Shown here: one piece after another, positions 9,988 to 20,719 of the stretch | Position numbering within the stretch: the stretch's first letter is position 1 | Layout of the letters: every line of letters starts with the position of its first letter | From: Amblyomma americanum | Taxonomy: Eukaryota > Arthropoda > Arachnida > Ixodida > Ixodidae | Reading direction: 5' to 3' | Length of the DNA: 64,000 nt | NCBI RefSeq assembly: GCF_052857255.1 | Contig: NC_135497.1 | Span: 548,929,531-548,993,530, forward strand | Notes under the pieces: model-generated | The model's database searches: none | What the model was told of the DNA's origin: nothing | What the model saw: the letters and a program-made list of their open reading frames with translations, nothing else | Made by a program: the position numbers and the translations under genes

Positions 9988-12837
9988 ATGGATGAACACG
10001 ATTTCTATTCACCAGATGACTTGAACAATGTGGTATCTCATTTGGGACGTCATGCGTTAAAATCTGTGCATTTAAACGCCAGATCTGTCCGAAACAAAGC
10101 ACTTCTGTTAGATGAATTCTTTAGCCAATTTTCTTTCAATTTTTCAGTTGTCATGTTCAGTGAAACATGGAGCAAAAATGAGAGTGATGTTTTTAGAATG
10201 GAAGGCTATAATACACATTATCTCAACCGACCTTGTGGTCGCGGTGGTGGTGTTGCAGTTCTAACTTTAGAACAAATGGACTGCGAACTAGTAGACGCTT
10301 TCAGTATTGTAACTCCCGATTACGAAGTTTTATCTTTATTTGCGGATAAAGTACTGTATTCGGTTTGTTATCGGCCGCCAAGTGGGCATGTTCCAACATT
10401 TCTTGAATTTTATGAAAGCTTTCTTTCGTTTGTTGTGGAAAGCAGGTGCATGTTGGTAGCTGCAGGTGATTACAACATTGATATGGGTATTGATACTTCT
10501 GTTTGTACCAATTTTACCAATATTTTGCTGTCAAATGGGTTTAACAATGTTATAAATAATCCAACAAGAATAACAACTAATTGCCAGTCAGTATTGGATG
10601 TCTTCATAACAAATTTTGTATTATCGGATGTAAAAGCTGGTGCATTAGCATGTTCTATTAGTGATCATCTTCCGGTGTTTTTTTGCCTAGATGTTGCCAG
10701 CATTCTTAAACATCCGCCTGCTGAAAACCTTTACCAGCCAGTAACTGACGCGGCTCTCGATGCATTCAGAAAAGAATTGATTCAAGTAGACTGGCGAAAG
10801 GTCCTGACTTTGGTCGATGCTGACAATGCTTATGATGCATTTTTAGATATATTTAAAGGTTTTTACCAAGTTCACTTTCCAGTAAAAAAGCGCCAAAGAA
10901 ATAGGAAAATTCGGAAACCATGGGTAACATACGAACTCTACCAACAAATGAGAACAAAACACAGACTGTTCAGAAAATTTCTTCGCACGCGTAATCTTAA
11001 TGACTTGACGATTTTCAAACAATATCGAAACAAACTAACCAAGCAATTGTGCATTGCGCGCAAAGATTACTTCTCATCTTTTGTGGATGTCAAAAATGCA
11101 CCGAGCGCACTGCTTTGGGACAAACTAAATATGTTACTACGCCGTGGTAATAGCAGGAGCTGCATGTCCAAACTTACTATTAAGGGCAAGAACTTGCAAG
11201 GGGCGGAACTGGCTGATGCTTTCAACACTTTTTTCACAAATATGAGTACACCAGGTAGTTCCCACAACGCATGTCAATATATGAACAGGAGGAATGATAG
11301 AACTTTATTTTTACAGCCAGTCATAGTGCAGGAACTGATTTCAACAATTAGAAGTTTAAACAACAGCAGCAGTAGGGATATCGATGAAATTCAAATAAAA
11401 CCCGTCAAATACGTCGCAGATGTAATTGCACCAGTTCTTACGAATATTTTTAATGTGTTTAACTACGCCTACATTCCCAGTAAAGTTGCAGGTTGCCAAA
11501 GTAGTAGTGCTCTTTAAAAAGGGGAATCGAAACGAATTGGGCAATTATCGGCCTGTATCTATATTGCCGATTTTTTCAAAGGTTTTCGAGAAAATAATTC
11601 ATTGCAGGGTTTTGAATTTCATCGAAACCTCCAATGTATTAACACCTTACCAATTTGGTTTCCGGAAGAATATGTCAACTGAATTAGCCTTGCTTCACCA
11701 AAAAGAATATATTTTAACACAATTTGAGAACAAGAAAATCGTGGTTGGCTTATTTGTTGACTTCTCCAAGGCTTTTGACTTGGTCAATCATGAAGTTTTA
11801 TTGAATAAGTTGGATATTTATGGTGTACGTGGATGTGCGTTACATTTACTACGGTCATATTTGTCCCACCGGCGACAAGTAGTCCAAATTAATAACTCTC
11901 GATCACAAGTCCTACCACTGGCTTGTAGTGTCCCACAAGGTAGCATATTGGGGCCTTTGCTCTTTAACCTTTATATAAATGACATTGTTAATATTAACCA
12001 GGATGCCAAATTTATCATATACGCAGACGATACTAGCATATTTTTCTCTGGTAATAATATCGATCAACTTATCTCTAGTTGCAATGACACAATAGTTCAA
12101 CTACAACAATGGTCATCCTATAATTCTATGACAATTAACACAAATAAAACAAAAGCCGTTATCTTTCGGGCAAAGAATAAGCCACTCCTTCCTCATGCCG
12201 ATATTATTTTTAACTCTCGTCCTGTTGACATTGTTGACCATTTCAAAAGCCTTGGTGTGACATTTACTGCTCACATGTCCTGGGAAACTCATGTGAACTT
12301 ACTAGTGACAAATTTAGCTCGGATAACTGGAGTAATCGGTCGTCTCAGATACATTCTTTCTACAAAACTTAAACTATTGGTTTATAATTCACTCTTTTAT
12401 TCACATGTTAACTATTGCCAACTTGTCTGGGGTACAACTACATTCTCTAACCTACAAAAAATTTATGTCATGCAGAAGCGATACCTACGTCATGTGTACA
12501 ACGCCGGTTATAATGCAACAACTGCAGGTTTTTTTCATAGAGCGCATGTCATTACGGCTCATAAACTATATCTCTACCGTCTGAGTACTAGATTTAAATA
12601 TGAAGTAAGATATAACATACATAACCTTGGTACTCTGGCACATTTAGAAAAGAATGAACAATATTATGCTACAAGACATGGATAATGTTGGAAAATCGTT
12701 GCACCCCGTTTGAACTCTGGCATGGAACGCCTATGTTATTCTTTACCATCACTGTTAAACCATTATCTGTCTACTAACTTTGATTTATTTATTTGCTCCG
12801 CTGCTAAGCTTCGCTCTATGTTTACTGAGGATGAATA
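9988..12837 (+). pseudogene. LINE C ORF2: apurinic-type endonuclease plus reverse transcriptase, two frameshifts
   Basis: Starting at the ATG 9988, the first ~220 residues are an APE-type endonuclease (HLNARSVRNK, FSETW, RGGGVAVLT, AAGDYNIDM, SDHLPVFF), which nicks the target. The RT begins about residue 480 (ISILP-type SYRPVS block near 11545) with FVDFSKAFDLVNH, CSVPQGSILGPLLFNLYIND and IYADDTSIFFSG, then thumb KSLGVTFTAHMSW. A one-base shift near 11455-11465 moves the frame; a second near 12680 leaves the last ~45 codons, including LPSLLNHYLSTNFD, in another frame ending with a stop at 12837. No other stops were found, so the copy was active not long ago. Confidence 0.87.
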
Positions 12838-13060
12838 ACTGATTTTACTTATCCTCGGATTTCATTTTTCGGACCGCTCTGTTTTGCTTCTGTTCTGCAC
12901 TGATCAAGTGTTTTCATTTTCTTTTGTTTGACTGTATGAATTGATTGATGTTGACCAAACGCTGCTCATTAAGTGGGGCGACGGACTCGTCAAGCCGCCT
13001 ATTGACGGCTTTTTTTTTCCGTCGTCCTCCATCTGTGTACTGCACATGGTGGAAATAAAG

Positions 13061-13082
13061 TCTTCTTCTTCTTCTTCTTCTT
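13061..13082 (+). repeat. (CTT)n 3' tail of LINE C
   Basis: Seven CTT repeats directly follow GGAAATAAAGT. CR1-like LINEs usually end in short microsatellites instead of poly-A. Tigger-derived sequence resumes right after it. Confidence 0.8.
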
Positions 13083-13089
13083 AAATTAT

Positions 13090-14128
13090 CGCTCTGACAC
13101 CCTGGAGTCGCGGTTGTTCTAGTTTTTGCCATGTGATATGTTCAACTGCGACGAATCAGCTCTCTTTTATAATATGCTGCCCGAAAGCACCCTTGCTTTG
13201 TCTGGCCATGGCGAGAAGCATGGTGAAGAGCGCGTCACGATAATGGTAGGCTGCACCATGTCGGGGTTGGACAAGCTTCCGCTTCTTGGCATTGGAAAAT
13301 CCAAAATCCCGAGATGTTTGAAGGGAGTGAAGTCGCTGCCGGTGCGGTGCGAGGCCAACACAAAATTGGGAATCACACTGCAGCTATTCAGCGACTACAT
13401 TCGCAAACTCGACAGGAAATTCAAGTCGCAGAACTGGAATGTACTGCTCTTTGTAGGTAACTGCGGTGCACATGGTCACATTCATGATCTTGAGTCCATC
13501 CGCTTGAAATTCATTGAGACCTTGGATCAGGGCGTTATAAAAAATCTGAAGATCCTCTACAGAGTGTGCCCGATCCACATGATGCTGTGTGTCAACGCCA
13601 GCAAGCAGTACGCTGCTAGCCTTCTGTTGGCAATAAACATGCTTGCAGATGCCTGGAAGGCGTTGAACTCTGTCACTTTACAGAACTGCTTTCGTTACAC
13701 TGGATTTGCTGTGACCAATGAAGTGGATCCCGTGGCGGCCCAGGATCGATCTACCGCCGTCTGATGTGCTCCCTACTGACGCCAAAGGTGTTCTTCGAGA
13801 CCTGCGCATTGGTGGCATTGCAATTCCAGACACCGTCTCGTTTGACAGTTTCTCAGATGCTGACAGTGCTGTGCTGACATGCGCAGAACTCGACGACGAC
13901 AAGGTCATTTGTCAGGTTTCTGCTGCCCTCCAGAATATGACTCGGAGTCTGAAGATGATGCATCATGTGCGCCGCTGCTGTCGCACGCAGACCTTGTACA
14001 TGCCTTACCTTTCAGCCGCCTATAGCAACCACACGACACAGATTCAGACGGATCTGATTACATGTAAACTGAGTAGTGTGGAACAGCACATTCACGATTT
14101 CTTTAAGCCTATTGCCGAGCACGAGTAA
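13090..14128 (+). pseudogene. Tigger transposase, DDE catalytic part (inactive)
   Basis: The frame from 13126 gives FNCDESALFYNMLP (first catalytic D in the ADET-type block), ERVTIMVGCTMSG, KLPLLGIGKSKIPRCLKG and LLFVGNCGAHG. In the last motif, normally F-V-D-N-C-x-A-H, the catalytic aspartate is glycine. DQGVIKNLKILYR follows. After a frameshift near 13740, residues to 14128 (DDDKVICQVSAALQ) form the C-terminus seen in Tigger transposases. An in-frame TAG lies at 13120-13122, just upstream. In the family, this domain (DDE_1) cuts and joins transposon ends. The upstream half is at 7839-8260, on the other side of LINE C. Confidence 0.85.
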
Positions 14129-14199
14129 GTACGTGAAAATAAAGGTTTTTAAAATCTTTCTCAGACACTTGTTTATTCAGACTTTTCCGCGGTCCCCGT

Positions 14200-14226
14200 G
14201 AGGTCCGAACAAACAGTTCACTACTG
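14200..14226 (-). repeat. Right terminal inverted repeat of the Tigger element
   Basis: Read on the minus strand it begins CAGTAGTGAACTG and continues through GTTCGGACC. It is followed outward by TA at 14227-14228, completing the target duplication that matches 7211-7212. Confidence 0.85.
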
Positions 14227-14367
14227 TATTTGCATTCTACGTGACTCTTCAGTGTTCTCCGAACAAAAACAGCCATTCCACGTTCCTTCAGCAGAGGCGG
14301 GCCTTGAGAGGACGCAATGTATTTGCTTTCCATGAGGCCGACTTCTTTTTTTTGTGTTTTTGTGCAG

Positions 14368-14429
14368 CTCCTAGCAAGGCAGCCCAAGACCTTGACCTGA
14401 CTGTTGGCCCCACAAATGAGACTGGGGAG
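14368..14429 (+). CDS. Candidate 62-bp exon (possibly of the BEN gene)
   Basis: A pyrimidine-rich tract ending TTTTTGTGCAG precedes 14368, and GTGAGCAG follows 14429, both good splice signals. Between them one frame reads PSKAAQDLDLTVGPTNETGE without stop. The segment would end in phase 0, which is the phase in which the BEN exon at 17014 begins, so the two could be spliced together. There is no domain evidence, and such a short frame between two splice-like sites may occur by chance. It lies 140 bases outside the Tigger right end. Confidence 0.3.
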
Positions 14430-16834
14430 GTGAGCAGTACCGTGACGCTTGAACAATAAATGAAGGGCATATGCTGGTGATGATAGCATATCTTCTGCAC
14501 TGATTAAGAATCTGCAATCTGTACATGACCGGTAATATGATGTAACTAATGACAAGGGAGTTTTTGCTATTTTTTCTTTGTTCTTTGTAACTTGGCTTTT
14601 GCTTCTTAAAATTATGTGCTGGACCGATTGAATATTCATAGCACATAATCGTTAAAAAGTGCAGCTGGATACACCAAGGCGAATTGTGGTTCTCAGTTTT
14701 GAAAAAAGATATTTTAGAATATCAGGCATGCCTTTTGTGCCACAGACAACTGTAGGTCAACTTCCCTGACTAAACCAGGCACCAAACATTTTTAACCAAG
14801 GCCGGCATTTGCATTAGCATCTGCCATCTGGAGTGCCCGAATGTTGGCACAAAAACATGCAGTTAAGAGGGTTCACCAGGGACAGTGTCCACAGGAAATA
14901 CATGATAACTTTCAGAAGCTGTAGCACATGTAAAAATGGCTCGATTTTAATGGGGTCTGTGGCAGCGTTTTCTTCTTTAGTAAATAGAGGAAATGTGGAC
15001 AGATATTATTTTTGAAGTTCCTTTTTTTACAAATCAGAGGTAAATATTCAGGAAAATTGCAATTTTTGATAAGTTGGTTTTCATGTCAACTCGTGAAAAA
15101 ACAGCCAAGATCAGAATTTCATCCGAAATATTTCTTCCCTTTTTCTTTATTAATTTCAAGCTCAATTTTCATCCATATCGAGCTTAGTGTTTGCGCTTTA
15201 CAGGCTCTGTATGTTGTGCATGCATTTTCTGCGGGGATTTGAAATCCGCGCCAAACTTAACTAGCGGGACGTGGCTCCATCTGGCGTCAGGATATTTTGC
15301 CGCTACTACATTCTACCACCAACCTCTTGGTTGTCTGTGTTCGTGCGCGCAGGTTTTTACTCACAACTTCGACGGACTTGAGCTCTCTTTCCTTTTTTCT
15401 TGCTTGGGCTGTATTCGGAGGGATTTCTGCCTTTCTTTTTTGCTCTAGGTTGTGGTGCAAGGTGCCAAAACATAGGAAGGGGGCTTCCTATTCAGGACAT
15501 GTGGAAGAACAGCTTTGTTCCTTGCCCAGCGCAGGGCGCTGTAACCCAGGGGGCAATACAAGTCAAGATTGCAGCTGCAAATATTCCTCATATGTGGCCC
15601 TTGAGCCGATAACGGCACTAACGTGAACACAACAGGGCCTGGTTGTCGAGTTGTCGGGCCGAAAACCGATACTGGGTACTTGTAAACGCGTGCTGTGAAA
15701 TATGAGCCTTATAAATTTGTTATCATGAGTTCGTGCTGTGAAGACGCACTGATAAGTTTTTGCGATGGAGTAATGGCAACGTAACGTGCCATACTTTTTT
15801 GGTAACGGTAACGCGTTACCTTTCTGTAGTTAATGTAGGGTGGTAATGCGTTCCTTTTTTTACCGTAACAAGTGACATATTTGGTTACTTTGTTTCGGTA
15901 ACGCCTTCAACACTGGTTGCCTGTAAAGCAGCATTGCTCTCACTTGAATCAGCCACTTTGTGCAGGCTGCGGTTGTTCTGTAATTGCAGAGTGCTTGTCT
16001 CTTTTATTTAGTACGCGCTCATGCAGCCACATGCCTATGAGTTTGCATAATCAGAGTGCAAAGTGTGATGCAAGAGCATGGTCTCTCATTTTTTCTGCTC
16101 AGTAACAAGCAGGTATGGCTAGGTACGCTGAAAACTAACTGAGTAGCTCCACATGCAATAACCTTCATATCTCATTTGGCTCATTCAAGAAAGCAATTAA
16201 GCCCTCTTTCTGCTCAGCAAAAAAAATTTAATAGTGTTCCCAAGGGTTTGTCTGTCTGGCTCGGTTTGAAATTTTGCCTCAGTGCCCCTTAGTCATCGCA
16301 AACTTAGCTGCAAAGAAAATGCAAGATTTCAGTGAAGTTAGATTTTCTACACATATATTTTGTGAAGAAATAGGGACACGAAATTTTTAACTCCACATTT
16401 GTTTTTTTAGATGGTGTGTAGGACGTCAGTAAAAATGGTGACCATGTGGAGCTTGGCCACATACAGTAAATCATTATGTGTTGAATTTGTCTCCCACTCC
16501 TTCATTCTTGAGCTCATCTCAATTATAGTGCTGTGCTGAAGCGAATTCAGAGAAGCTTGGAAAGCTTCCTCTTATATAGAAATTCCTATGAACGATTTTG
16601 GTTCTTTTAACACCATCACACAGACAATTGCGCTCTTGATGAGATGATCCGGATCAAATTGAGTGCTGATCCGGTGCTGCTACATGGCCTATTCAATTGC
16701 GCCCGACCATGCTCAAGTCCAAGCTGCTTCTCGAACCGCAATTTTAACCATTTTTTAGCGCGCTTACCATTCCGCAAAGGAAACAATGAAGTTCAAACCT
16801 AAACTGGAGTGCACAGAAATATGTGGTTCAAAAG
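14430..16834 (+). other. No gene recognised; GTAAC-rich patch
   Basis: Short frames on both strands show no family motifs. At 15765-15905 the words GTAAC and GTTAC recur many times in both orientations, including the palindrome GGTAACGCGTTACC, suggesting a degenerate inverted or tandem repeat. If 14368-14429 and 17014-17236 are exons of one gene, this stretch is its intron. Confidence 0.35.
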
Positions 16835-17636
16835 CTCTAAAATCTAAAAATATTGCAAAGAATACTTTGAATGAAGACAGACTGAATGAACTGTCTGGGC
16901 AGCATGTGTTTTCTGGGCATTTCTGCTTCGTTTCCTGTGCAGGCTATGTGCTGTTGGCTTCTGCGCCGTGCCTGAGGTGCACTAATCAATCATCTGTTTC
17001 TTTTTTTTTTCAGGTACACGTTGGTCATGGCCAATACATTGACCCAGGGACTTGGGAGCGGCTGTTAACAGCAAACAATGACTCAGCTTTTTGTACGCAA
17101 CTAGCAGTCCACTTGTGGGGCAATACAGTATTGTCAGAGAGGAACGTGACGGGGACACTTTCGAACAATGCAATTTCTAAAGGTGATACAAAAGTATTCC
17201 CTCCACTCTCCCCTGCCAAGGTAGCTTCATTGGCAGGTGAGTGGAAAACACTTCGTTATTGCAAGGTTAATAGCATTTTCTAAAAGCTGCCATGTTTCGT
17301 GCTCATGCATTTTTCTCTAACATATTTGTATCGTACAGAAAAGCCTCGTTAATGTTATGTCACTGGGACTGCAGAAAAGATTCGAAAAAACGAAGTTTCA
17401 ATTATTCACATTGTACTGCATATCAGGTAACCTACATTTGCTACCCGTGACTAGGAGTTGTACTTTTAAATTTTAATTTTGTAAGACTGCCGGGCTTTGC
17501 AGAAACCTAGGAATTCATTGCAGAGACTGCCCCTCAAAAACTTGTGCATCTGTTTGGCAGACGTAAATCACTGACTAATCTTGAAAGAGCACTTTGTCCG
17601 CGACATAATCAAGACAGCGAGGCTGCACGATCATTG
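16835..17636 (+). repeat. Segmental duplication copy A (contains BEN exon)
   Basis: About 800 bp here match 24972-25600 continued at about 29310-29453, in the same orientation. Homology covers upstream intron (TCTAAAA...ATTGCA...GACTGAATGAA), the exon 17014-17236, and downstream intron to GACAGCGAGG near 17632. The match includes non-coding sequence, so this is genomic duplication, not retrocopying. Copy B was later split by a LINE; copy A is unbroken. Confidence 0.9.
17014..17236 (+). CDS. BEN-domain exon, copy A
   Basis: This 223-bp exon is bordered by a long T tract plus CAG at 17011-17013 and by GTGAGTGG from 17237. It reads VHVGHGQYIDPGTW, then NDSAFCTQLAVHLWGN, then SERNVTGTLSNNA and PPLSPAKVASLAG. 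The order of a W/Y-rich start, a D-S-x-F-x-x-x-L-A-x-x-x-W/F-G block, S-x-T-G and L-x-P-x-K-x-x-x-[IL] is that of BEN domains, DNA- or protein-binding modules of chromatin regulators such as BANP, NAC1 and BEND proteins. It starts in phase 0 and ends in phase 1. The frame is open, so it may belong to a working host gene on the plus strand whose other exons I cannot identify. Confidence 0.65.
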
Positions 17637-18085
17637 TGTCAACACGCCGTCTGTTGAGTTAACAAATAAAACATTTGACACGTTAAAATGTGACTACAAA
17701 CCTCTATGATTACAAATCTTAGGTTATCATTTTAAAAGGCTTGAATGGTATGGTTCTGGCACGTGTTTTGAAGCTGTGAAGATGTTATCAGAAGCAGTGT
17801 TTCTTTGAAGTAAAAATAAGTTGTAAGTTGGCGCTTGTCTATTGTCCCGTTGTTCTGCGCTGTTCCATCACATATCAGTAACCAGCACGCCCAAGCTGCT
17901 GTCCTGGCTTTTCTCTGATCTGCCGGATATTCTTCTTGTGCCATGTCTCTGCAGACTCTTTGTGGCATTTTTGAAGCTTAAAATCTGCCCTGGAGATGAG
18001 ATGCTAAAACGCCACAAGTGCCTACCTCATTACTTGGCTCAAAAGTGCTCGCACTTGCGCCGCTAATCCAGTGAACTGATAATTT
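17637..18085. other. Unassigned AT-rich sequence
   Basis: No motif-bearing frame and no repeat recognised. It separates the BEN duplication copy A from an RTE-type LINE tail. Confidence 0.35.
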
Positions 18086-18308
18086 TCTTCATCATCATCA
18101 TTAGTCTTATTACATCCACTGCAGTGCAAAGGGCTATCCCATATCTCCGTTAACCTTGTCGTGTGCCAGCTGTCGTGTGCCCACCTCACTTTCTGCCGCA
18201 CCCTGCTACACTTGCCTTCTCTTGGAATGAATTTTATTAATCTTAAGAACCATCGGTTATCTTGCCTTCGCCCATTTCGTCCTCTTGATTTTAACTAAGA
18301 CGTCATGA
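18086..18308 (-). mobile_element. 3' end of an RTE-type LINE, tail (ATG)n
   Basis: On the minus strand the sequence encodes the degraded C-terminus of an RTE-type polyprotein (DNRWF, then FIPREGKCSR, then VRWAHD, close to the family pattern WTxRVTEWIPREGKRSRGRPxxRWxDE). It ends with an ATGATGATGATGAA tail at 18099-18086. Such fragments are very common in tick genomes, in my recollection. Only the last ~220 bp are present. Confidence 0.75.
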
Positions 18309-20715
18309 AACGGAAGCTGAAACGGTTTTCGAATCGCACGAAACGCTGTGGTTGGGAAAAAAGGAACTTGAAAATCATGTGTGGAGATTTTTTCCCGATT
18401 CCATCCGCAAACGGAGCTGCAATCGCTTCTCAAAACCCGCCGCCGGCGCGCTCTTGTCGCTTCCGGAAGCGCGGGGGGGGGGGGGGGGGGGACGGTAGAG
18501 AGGGAGAACTGGCGGAAGTGACGCCATTCACGGAGAGTCGGCCGGCTTTCAGGCGGCGCTTGCTTCGCTGCGGCCCGCGGTTTGGCGAACCACAGACCAC
18601 CGTAATCTTCTGCCAGTGCCGTTTACTTTCGTTCGGGCGTTCCGTGTAATGCTTGAAGCCTGTGCTTTAACCAGTTTTAACATGGTACTTCTTTCGAACA
18701 GCGCTCAGCACACAGCGTGGTAGAATCCGTCGGTTCACCCCCCGCCTCCTCCACGTTAACCAGACAATCTGGTGGTACGCGGCATGCCGAAACTGCCTGC
18801 ACAAAATATGTGCTTCAATATTTCTCTTTTCGTTATAATACTTTCTTACCTGTTTGTAAGCTCTTTCCCTTTTCCAGCTGGTTCACATCCCTGTTGAGCT
18901 AAGGCCACTTCCGGCATTCTCTTTCAGGTACACAGTCTTGAACTCTTTTGAGCTCATTACGCACTGTGTGCCTTTTGGCTTTTTCCTGATTGCTTGCACT
19001 TGATGGCAGCACAAGCAATTCTCTTATTCCTTCAACAGTGCACAGCACATGCAGCTGCACCTTACTGAACAATAAAAACCGATAATTTAAGTCTAGCATA
19101 CTTGAGCAAAGCAAACATTTGCATTCATGAGTGCTTGGTCATGGCTGACGATTAACAATGGCACCAGAATTCATTAAAATTTGTCCTTGAGCCAGAACGG
19201 CAAAGTTGTCGAGCCGCGGTACGCATATATCTGTCACAAGCAATCCTGCCGGTTATCTCGATACGCAACAGCAGCAACTATACCTCGCAGCACACCAGTT
19301 TTGATGAGCAGCACTGCGAACTCCGAAACGCAGCCCTAATTATTGTTCAAAAGCGAATTCAGCTTGCAAAAAAAAACAAAGTACGGGGGTAAGTGCAGAA
19401 GTTTCATGGTTGAGTAGTAGCCCGAAAATGCGACAGAAGGAAAGGGCACATAGGAGCTTCCTCCTTGTCGCCTCGGCTCTTCGCGCTGCAGTACAGCCGT
19501 ACACCCACTCCAACTCGTCTAGTTTGGCATTTCTTTGGTTCTAAAAGGCCTTTGGGAGTAATTAGGCAAGTAACTATAAATAAATGAACAAACAAATGCT
19601 TTACCTCACACGACTCGTTTAAGCTTGTCGGTGGCCTGAATTAGGTCATGTTTACAGGCGTTACAATAAGTTGGTGGCCAGGCTTTTATGCAGCAGTGGT
19701 ACATAGAAACGTTTCGACGCAATTTGATATTTTTATTGCCACTTCACCTACATAAAAGATATGCACGCCCATGCACCTAGGCAAAAAATATGTATCACTC
19801 AAGATTTGGTTTTCTTTTTACCCTGGTAGGACGCCAAAGGCCCATACTGGGTTAACGAAATTTCCGGCTTGCAGGCGCCGTTATGCGGTCGCTTCTCTAT
19901 TTCTTAGCTTTTTATCAGGCGGTGGCACCAGTTTTATGTTTAGTCTGTAGTTCTCAACAATTTCGGAATAGGTTTGCGCATGCTCGTCCAGGTTACAGTC
20001 CGGCGGTTCCACAGTTACCCGGAAGCAGAGAATATGGGAGTGCGCCGACTACCCCAGAGTCGGCGAAGATATTGATAGCAGAGAAAGCAGGGAAGCCCTG
20101 CTGCGCAGTGAAGAACCCGCTCGGCAGAACCAAGCCAATTCGCCTGGCGGCTGATGCCGCGAAGAGATAAAATCTTTGTTAGCCTTTAGTCACGGAGGCT
20201 CCTGCCCGCGCTCTCCAGGCCTGCGTGCCGGGGCGGTGAGTAGTAAGGGGTCAATTTTTCGCATGGAAATAAAAGCTGTCATCCACCCATCCATCCAGTA
20301 GAGATTTCCAACACGTGAAAATGTCGCGACTTGACTTTCGCCGCCGGCGCACTCCGCGGCGTCGTTGGTTCCGCTGTTTTCTGAAGCAGCTGATGGCTTG
20401 AACATGTATGACGAAAGTACAAACTGTCCAACACAGCTTGAATTAGCCATAATTTCCACAACGTAGTTCTTAAAAGCTAGGTGAAGCAAGGCGCTGCGCA
20501 GTAACGCCGTCAGTGCCGGCTGGAGATCCACGTGGATGACGTCTCGACGGTCCAGGCCAATCGCGGCTAAGAGTGGCGTTCGCTCGGCGCCCCGAGGCGG
20601 TGGGGCGCGTTTTCTTCTCAAAAACAACTTTTTCGTTTATTTCCGCTCTTTTTCAATAAGAAATTCTTTTTCAGCGGACTAAAAGCTATACAATGACGTA
20701 GAGAAGTCATTTTTT
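18309..20715. other. Unassigned; GC-rich patch with an 18-base G run
   Basis: From about 18420 to 18620 the sequence becomes GC-rich with many CpG dinucleotides and an uninterrupted G run at 18473-18490. This could be promoter-like, but no transcript start or gene is recognisable. Frames at 18305-18649 and 19883-20170 are open but have no family motif; the latter begins with a hydrophobic MRSLLYFLAFYQAV segment that could be a signal peptide, too little to call. The rest shows nothing I can name. Confidence 0.3.
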
Positions 20716-20719
20716 GGAA

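Larger units (their letters stand above)
8262..13082 (+). mobile_element. CR1/L2-like LINE 'C', near full length, inserted in Tigger
   Basis: The layout is a 5' array of 298-bp units (8262-8914), ORF1 with a PHD-type finger (9036-9947), ORF2 with endonuclease and RT (9988-12837) and a short 3' UTR ending in a (CTT)n tail (13061-13082). There is no RNase H. The RT blocks (FVDFSKAFDLVNH, IYADDTS) and endonuclease place it in the CR1/L2/Jockey assemblage; PHD-like ORF1 fingers are known in CR1-group elements. ORF1 is intact and ORF2 has only two visible frameshifts, so this is a fairly young copy. Insertion split the Tigger transposase gene; no long target duplication is visible. Confidence 0.9.
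7213..14226 (+). mobile_element. Tigger/pogo DNA transposon, split by a LINE
   Basis: The ends form imperfect terminal inverted repeats. Both read CAGT from the outside, share the blocks ACTGTTT and TTCGGAC, and are each bordered by TA (7211-7212 and 14227-14228), the target duplication of Tc1/mariner-superfamily elements. Between them lie an N-terminal CENP-B-like helix-turn-helix relic (7839-8260) and a DDE transposase relic (13126-14128). A CR1-like LINE occupies 8262-13082. Without it the transposon would be about 2.2 kb, near the usual Tigger length. The transposase is inactive from stops, frameshifts and a lost catalytic aspartate. The left subterminal region repeats TTCGGAC at about 7230, 7264, 7332 and 7361. 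Confidence 0.9.

Noticed and set aside
16786..17283. 165-codon single-exon protein
   Set aside because: The frame passes through the splice acceptor upstream of the BEN exon; only 17014-17236 has domain support.
18473..18490. Poly-G run as a functional G-quadruplex
   Set aside because: A single homopolymer in a GC-rich patch; could equally be an assembly artefact, and no second G tract set supports it.
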